Shown here: piece after piece, positions 59,998 to 64,000 of the stretch
Layout of the letters: every line of letters starts with the position of its first letter
How positions within the stretch are numbered: position 1 is the first letter of the stretch
Origin: UBA4636 sp045534575
Lineage (GTDB): Bacteria; Bacillota; Clostridia; Christensenellales; Borkfalkiaceae
Direction of reading: 5' to 3'
Assembly (NCBI GenBank): GCA_045534575.1
Contig: JAZSJZ010000012.1
Location: forward strand, 1-64,000
Length of the DNA stretch: 64,000 bases
Notes under the pieces: generated by a model
What the model saw: the letters and a program-made list of their open reading frames with translations, nothing else
Database searches by the model: none
Told to the model about the DNA's origin: nothing
Translations under genes and position numbers: made by a program

Positions 59998-60696
59998 CTA
60001 GAATCCCCATTCTTCGTAAACGTAATAACAAATTGTTTTTTCATTATCGTTTAAACAAATATTTCTATCAATGAACTCTGTCTCTTCGTATGGATCTTGC
60101 GCAACGTAATAATAAACTACAATTTTCAACTCACCATTTTCAAGAACTTGTTCGTTCTCGCTAAACTCATCTAAAACCTTTTGCTTTTCAACCAAATAAG
60201 TTTCTTCATCAAAAGATAGCGTTAACACAACGTTTATTGTAGCATTAAACGAATCGTAAAGATAATAATATTCAGCGTTTTGAGTATTCTCAAACTCTTC
60301 TTTTTTAGGGAAGTGAGAAACATCATTTTTCATAGCGTCTTCATTATCTAAAACTAAATAATTTTCAATTAAAGTCGTTTCGCTATAGCTAAAGCGTCCA
60401 AAAAATTCTACTGAAAAAAAATAATAATAACTAAAAAAACAAGTAACTATGGCTAAAATAAAACAAATCGCCTGAGGTAAAAACTTCTTTTTAGTAAATC
60501 CATACCCAACGCTTATAGCAACCAGTGATGGTAAAAATAAAAGTAAACCAAGCAAAATTATGCCTATTACTTCTTTAAATGGTTTAAACACAACAAACTT
60601 ATGCATTGGGAAAATATAGATAATAAAAAAACGCATAAAAACTAAAACAAACGAAACTAATAAAAATATTGAGAACTTTTTAACTGAGAATTTCAA
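59998..60696 (-). CDS. Hypothetical membrane protein
   Basis: A 232-residue protein with three hydrophobic helices (about residues 8-30, 42-65, 75-97) and an exported-looking, acidic, Tyr-rich C-terminal domain of about 130 residues. No family recognised. The start follows GGGGTGG. Single-gene unit with its own promoter. Confidence 0.75.
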   Translation of the reverse strand: MKFSVKKFSIFLLVSFVLVFMRFFIIYIFPMHKFVVFKPFKEVIGIILLGLLLFLPSLVAISVGYGFTKKKFLPQAICFILAIVTCFFSYYYFFSVEFFGRFSYSETTLIENYLVLDNEDAMKNDVSHFPKKEEFENTQNAEYYYLYDSFNATINVVLTLSFDEETYLVEKQKVLDEFSENEQVLENGELKIVVYYYVAQDPYEETEFIDRNICLNDNEKTICYYVYEEWGF

Positions 60697-60731
60697 AAAT
60701 CCACCCCGATTTTCTATAAGAACTTTCTTTA

Positions 60732-60760
60732 AGTATAAAGGCTAACAACACCTTTGTCAA
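60732..60760 (-). promoter_or_regulatory. Promoter of the 59998-60696 gene
   Basis: On the minus strand: TTGACA (60755-60760), 17-nt spacer, TATACT (60732-60737), 36 bp before the ATG. Confidence 0.8.
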
Positions 60761-60932
60761 TATTTTTCTAAAACACAAAAAGTGTGCCTACCTTACGATA
60801 AACACGCTCTTTGCAAGTTTTTATTAATTTTTAATATTTATTAAACATTTTTCTATATCTTCAATGAAATATGCTTCTTCATATTCTTCAATTAAAATTT
60901 TCAAAAATGCAAAAAAAATTGTAATCGCTAAT

Positions 60933-60968
60933 TAAATAACCTTAACCTATTTTTTTAGGTTATTTCTT
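60933..60968 (-). terminator. Weak terminator overlapping a stop codon
   Basis: AAATAACCT and AGGTTATTT form a 9-bp AT-rich stem that overlaps the stop of the 60960-61376 gene. Confidence 0.5.
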
Positions 60969-61376
60969 AGCTTCCGTCATTTTAGTTAGAGCGTATTTTT
61001 CCATTAAATATTTAATTTTCTTTGTCAAATCAATACTGTAATATTTGTTTGAATTATGTATTTTTATTAAATACGAGCTAATTTTATATTTTTGAATAGA
61101 AATCCTTTCTATTTCTTCCCACAAAAAACTTATTAATTTTTTCCTAAACAAATAAAAAGTTATTCCTTTTTCATCAATTAAAACAGTTTGAAAAACCCAA
61201 TAAAAACCAACTCCATAATATATTAAAAATGGACTTAATGATATTATTAATGCAATTATAAATACATTTTGGGGTAATTCAAACAAAAAATATATTAGCA
61301 TTATAATTGCCGTATATATTATAGAAAGAAGTAAAAACAATAAATTTTTACAACTATTTTTCAACATTTTACCCAT
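60960..61376 (-). CDS. Hypothetical small membrane protein
   Basis: A 138-residue protein with two hydrophobic helices (about residues 8-30 and 36-58) followed by a basic, beta-rich region (about 65-115) resembling the membrane-plus-PH layout of many small Bacillota proteins. Its third positions are more AT-rich than those of its neighbours. No family recognised. Confidence 0.72.
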   Translation of the reverse strand: MGKMLKNSCKNLLFLLLSIIYTAIIMLIYFLFELPQNVFIIALIISLSPFLIYYGVGFYWVFQTVLIDEKGITFYLFRKKLISFLWEEIERISIQKYKISSYLIKIHNSNKYYSIDLTKKIKYLMEKYALTKMTEAKK

Positions 61377-61474
61377 ATTTCATTAATAACCTTTCGTTTA
61401 TTATTATCTAAAACAAGTATAACTTTTTTTAAAAAGTTTGTCAATAGCGGTTTAGAAAAATTGATTTTGAAACA

Positions 61475-61513
61475 AAAAATCTGCCGATAACGGGGTTATA
61501 GGCAGGTTTTTTC
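61475..61513. terminator. Terminator with conserved inner stem (ATAAC/GTTAT)
   Basis: Outer stem CTGCC/GGCAG with A and T flanks, G·A mismatch, inner ATAAC-GGG-GTTAT, then six T. It serves the SLOG gene that ends at 61513. Confidence 0.88.
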
Positions 61514-62001
61514 TATTTTAGATATTCTATTGTTAAGTTTTTTTCAACGGCGGTTTTTACTGTAAAATACGTGCCACCAAACGTTGAGTAAAGATAGGCT
61601 ATTAAAATGGAAGAATTATCTAGCATAAAAACATTTCTTCTTCGCATGCACGCTTCGTCGTAAGCGGGCGAAACTAAAACAACGCTATCAGCCTCTTTTA
61701 GCATTTTTTGATATTCTTCCCTTTGGCTCTTTTTAAAATATTTATCTTGCTCGGGGCAAGGAACGCAAGCAATAATTTTTATGTTTTTATCTTTCTTTTC
61801 TTTCTTTATTTGCTTTAAAATTTTAAAGCAGAGCGTATCGAACCCAAGCGCCATACCAACGAGAAAAAATTCAAAGCCTTCATTTATTTTTTTTTCAATT
61901 TTTATTTTTAAATTATCAACGCTAAAATCTTTTTTAATTATTCTATGCCCGCTAAACGCAACGGCTTTTTCTTTGTTAAAATTTTCTATTATAGCGGACA
62001 T
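61513..62001 (-). CDS. SLOG-family (DUF1273/YpsA-like) protein
   Basis: A 162-residue protein with the family start VAFSGHR, a central GMALGFDTL and the segment CVPCPEQDKY. YpsA/DUF1273 proteins have a Rossmann-like SLOG fold predicted to bind a nucleotide or its derivative; precise function unknown. It overlaps rsmG by 13 nt and is probably cotranscribed with it. The ribosome binding site is weak, consistent with coupling. Confidence 0.87.
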   Translation of the reverse strand: MSAIIENFNKEKAVAFSGHRIIKKDFSVDNLKIKIEKKINEGFEFFLVGMALGFDTLCFKILKQIKKEKKDKNIKIIACVPCPEQDKYFKKSQREEYQKMLKEADSVVLVSPAYDEACMRRRNVFMLDNSSILIAYLYSTFGGTYFTVKTAVEKNLTIEYLK

Positions 62002-62672
62002 TTTCTTTCTTTCCCTTGACCACGAGGATATTTATTCGGCGTTGATTTAACCTTTTTAACCATTATAACGGCTCTTTCGCCTTTATCTTTAGGAAGAGCG
62101 TAAGTTTCAACCGTTTCTATCTCTCCACCTAAAACGTTAAATGCGTTTTTAGCATTATTAATTTCTTCTTCAAAACTTGAGCCTTTTAAACAAACGGCGT
62201 AGCCACCAACTTTAACTAACGGCAATAAATATTCTAATAAAATATTAAGTGGCGCAACCGCGCGTGCGATAGAATAGTCAAATTTCTCTCTAAACTCTTC
62301 ACTTTTTCCGGCGTCTTCAGCACGCATATTAAAAACTGAAAAATTTTGAAAGCCTAATCTTTCTTTCACAAGGTTTAAAAAGTTGCATTTTTTATTAGTT
62401 GCTTCAATGAGCGTAAAGTTTAAGTCGCCTCTTTCAATCTTTAGTGGAACTGACGGAAACCCGCCACCCGAGCCAACTTCGATAATTTTAGCATTTTCTT
62501 TCAAAAATTTTTGGCAAAAAATACTATCGAAAAAATGCTTAATTAAAATATCTTCTTCGTCAAAAATGCTCGTAATATTAAACTTTTTTCCTTCTTCTAA
62601 AATTAGCGTTTTAAAAATTTCAAAAGATGAAAAATTGTTATTTAAAAATTCAAAATCTTCTAATTTTTTCAT
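61989..62672 (-). CDS. rsmG: 16S rRNA (guanine-527-N7)-methyltransferase RsmG
   Basis: Methylates G527 of 16S rRNA with AdoMet. The 227-residue protein (from ATG 62672) has the family motifs HFFDSIF, EVGSGGGFPSVPL (AdoMet loop), ARAVAPLNILLEYLLPLVKVGG and an ending KYPRGQGKERKCPL close to the consensus KYPRKAGTPKKNPL. The frame is open for ten more codons upstream, but these overlap the promoter. ATG 62672 begins within about 7 nt of the -10, so the transcript is probably leaderless. rsmG is often near the origin, here without mnmG, parA or parB. Confidence 0.92.
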   Translation of the reverse strand: MKKLEDFEFLNNNFSSFEIFKTLILEEGKKFNITSIFDEEDILIKHFFDSIFCQKFLKENAKIIEVGSGGGFPSVPLKIERGDLNFTLIEATNKKCNFLNLVKERLGFQNFSVFNMRAEDAGKSEEFREKFDYSIARAVAPLNILLEYLLPLVKVGGYAVCLKGSSFEEEINNAKNAFNVLGGEIETVETYALPKDKGERAVIMVKKVKSTPNKYPRGQGKERKCPL

Positions 62673-62678
62673 ACGCAA

Positions 62679-62707
62679 ATTATAACACAATCTTATGAAC
62701 AATTCAA
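62679..62707 (-). promoter_or_regulatory. rsmG promoter
   Basis: On the minus strand: TTGAAT (62702-62707), 17-nt spacer, TATAAT (62679-62684), only 6 nt from the rsmG ATG. Confidence 0.75.
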
Positions 62708-63072
62708 TAAATTATCAACATAAAGTTTTCCACGTTATGGAAAAATATATTGACAACTTATTTTTTTAAAAACTTTTCTTAAAAACTTTTATTTTTTATT
62801 GATTTTTTACCGCTTTTTATTTATAATAATATCAGTTATTATATAATATCATTAACGGCAAATTTTGAGCGTTGATAACTTTTGAGTTATAAACTATTTG
62901 TTAATGGTGTTATCAACGGGTTATCCTTGTTGTTTTTTAAAGTTAAAAGTCATAAAAAATTCCATTTTATGGGCAAAAATTTATGCCTTAAAAAACTATC
63001 CACAAATTAACGGTAGCCTACTACTATTACTACTAAAAAAAATAAAAATATATTCTATCATTGAGAGGGCGT
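62700..63072 (+). other. oriC: Probable chromosomal replication origin (oriC)
   Basis: Non-coding AT-rich region before dnaN. DnaA-box-like 9-mers: TTATCAACA (62712-62720), TTATCAACG (62910-62918, and on the minus strand 62870-62878), TTATCCTTG (62921-62929), and CTATCCACA (62996-63004), one base from the TTATCCACA consensus. Thirteen bases after the last box begins a run of six trinucleotides CTA-CTA-CTA-TTA-CTA-CTA (63018-63035), the DnaA-trio that loads DnaA on the unwinding strand, followed by an A-rich tract. This box, trio and AT-rich order is that of the basal unwinding system of Bacillota origins, which likewise lies just upstream of dnaN. Confidence 0.83.
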
Positions 63073-64000
63073 ATGAAAACCATAGTTAAAGGCGAAGATT
63101 TAGCAAATGCTATTCAAAAAGTTGTTAAAGCGGTTAGCACTAAAACTACAAATCCTTTGCTTGAAGGCATAAAGATTTTATGCAAGGGTGATAATTTAAC
63201 TTTAACGGCTACCGATATGGAAATTGCCATTGAAAAAACTATCAAAGCAGAAACCTATATGGAAGGTGAAGCCGTAATTCCGGGAAGACTTTTCGCTGAG
63301 TTTACTAAAAAACTTGAGGCTGAAGACGATATTGAACTTGATATTACTGACGATAACAAACTTAAAATTTCTTATTCGGGTTCTGAAGGTTTAATTTCAG
63401 CGCTTCCTAGCGACGAATACCCTCAAATTAAGAAAAATTTAAGCCAAAATGCGTTTGTTATTAAGCAAAAAGATTTTAAAGATATCATAAACAAAACTTC
63501 TTTTGCTTGCTCTCAAGACGATTCTAGACCTATTTTAAAAGGTTGCCTTTTAGAAGTTGAAGGTGATACTTTAACTTGCGTTGCGCTTGATGGGTTCCGC
63601 CTTGCCGTTTGCAAAAAGCCTATTAACGAGTGCACCGGCGATATTAAAGCCATCGTTCCATCGCGCGCTTTAGTTGAAATTACAAGGCTCATCGAAAAAG
63701 AAGAAGAAAACGTTACAGTTATTATTCAAGATAATTCTTTAATGCTTGAAGTTGATAACACTATTTTCACAACGAGATTGTTAGAAGGTGAATATATAGA
63801 TTACAAAAAGATTGTTCCTTCAAAATATTTAACGGTATTTAGAGTTAATAAAAATAATCTTTTCAATTCTATTGAAAGAGCGTCAATCGTAGCCAAGGTT
63901 ATGAAAAACATTATTAAACTAGATATTAGAGAAAATTATTTAGACGTATCTTCAACGAGTGATATGGGTAACGTTAAAGAAAACGTTATAATAAACCTTG
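63073..64000 (+). CDS. dnaN: DNA polymerase III beta subunit (sliding clamp), 5' part
   Basis: Ring-shaped clamp that tethers DNA polymerase III to DNA. The first 309 or so of about 370 residues are present and the gene runs off the window. The clamp pattern is visible: MKTIVKGEDLANAIQKVVKAVS at the start, LLEGIKILCKGDNLTLTATDMEIAIE, the second-domain start QKDFKDIINKTSFACSQDDSRPILKG and LDGFRLAV. ATG 63073 follows GAGAGGG. dnaA, usually just upstream, is absent. Confidence 0.97.
   Translation, partial: MKTIVKGEDLANAIQKVVKAVSTKTTNPLLEGIKILCKGDNLTLTATDMEIAIEKTIKAETYMEGEAVIPGRLFAEFTKKLEAEDDIELDITDDNKLKISYSGSEGLISALPSDEYPQIKKNLSQNAFVIKQKDFKDIINKTSFACSQDDSRPILKGCLLEVEGDTLTCVALDGFRLAVCKKPINECTGDIKAIVPSRALVEITRLIEKEEENVTVIIQDNSLMLEVDNTIFTTRLLEGEYIDYKKIVPSKYLTVFRVNKNNLFNSIERASIVAKVMKNIIKLDIRENYLDVSSTSDMGNVKENVIINL

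Noticed and set aside
62898..63089. 63-codon plus-strand frame overlapping the origin
   Set aside because: It covers DnaA boxes and the trio tract and runs into dnaN out of frame; no ribosome binding site.

Overview
The window looks like about 64 kb of chromosome from an uncultured, AT-rich, anaerobic low-GC Gram-positive bacterium (Clostridia-like Bacillota; placement inferred from gene content). Supporting signs are two [FeFe]-hydrogenases, a pyruvate:ferredoxin oxidoreductase, short-form HisG with HisZ, a TrpR-like HisR/YerC regulator, an ECF transporter core, QueT, DUF1540 and DUF378 proteins, a PTS_EIIC_2 protein, strong AGGAGG-type ribosome binding sites and many TTGACA-17-TATAAT promoters. 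BspA-like leucine-rich lipoproteins and a pectinesterase lipoprotein suggest a gut or plant-fibre habitat. I see no CRISPR array, transposase, integrase or phage gene.

Layout. 1-371 is the 5' end of a 16S rRNA gene (minus) behind tandem promoters, then mnmA (minus) and tRNA-Arg(CCG) (plus). 2342-7627 holds a chain of short hairpins, three hypothetical membrane proteins and a BspA-like lipoprotein flanked by a near-identical repeat. 7693-12457 (minus) is a hydrogenase module: a [2Fe-2S] protein, a PAS-containing sensory-type [FeFe]-hydrogenase, a SpoIIE/PP2C phosphatase and a second [FeFe]-hydrogenase. 12738-21252 (minus) is a complete histidine operon headed by its probable repressor. 22904-26732 is metF / MetH-reactivation protein / metH, with the MetH activation domain as a separate gene. 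26786-29901 is an aldo/keto reductase and a Wzm/Wzt-type exporter. 30136-46236 mixes a flippase-like membrane protein, rplI, small proteins, a fused ABC exporter, lipoproteins, pckG, a preQ1 riboswitch with queT, and a PTS_EIIC_2 membrane protein. 47590-52045 (minus) is ecfA1-ecfA2-ecfT-truA-rplM-rpsI. Then come nifJ/por, the pectinesterase lipoprotein, small membrane proteins, a SLOG protein, rsmG, a replication origin and the start of dnaN.

Three things stand out. (1) The rsmG-dnaN intergenic region has DnaA boxes and a DnaA-trio tract typical of a Bacillota origin, but dnaA is not there. (2) A short element with core RATAACGGGSTTATAG, and diverged versions of it, occurs about fifteen times, nearly always at gene 3' ends; some copies are intrinsic terminators with a conserved inner stem and a freely varying outer stem, and one copy lies inside the ecfA1 coding sequence. 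(3) Four intergenic regions carry 'hairpin chains': runs of short, sequence-unrelated hairpins joined by a repeated spacer, in each case with several hairpins enclosed by a longer outer inverted repeat. Each element has its own spacer and stems but the same architecture. Families (2) and (3) are the best candidates for something undescribed.

Most operons left of the origin run on the minus strand and dnaN runs plus, which agrees with replication leaving the origin at about 62.9 kb in both directions. All coordinates and motifs were read by eye; no similarity search, folding or alignment was run.
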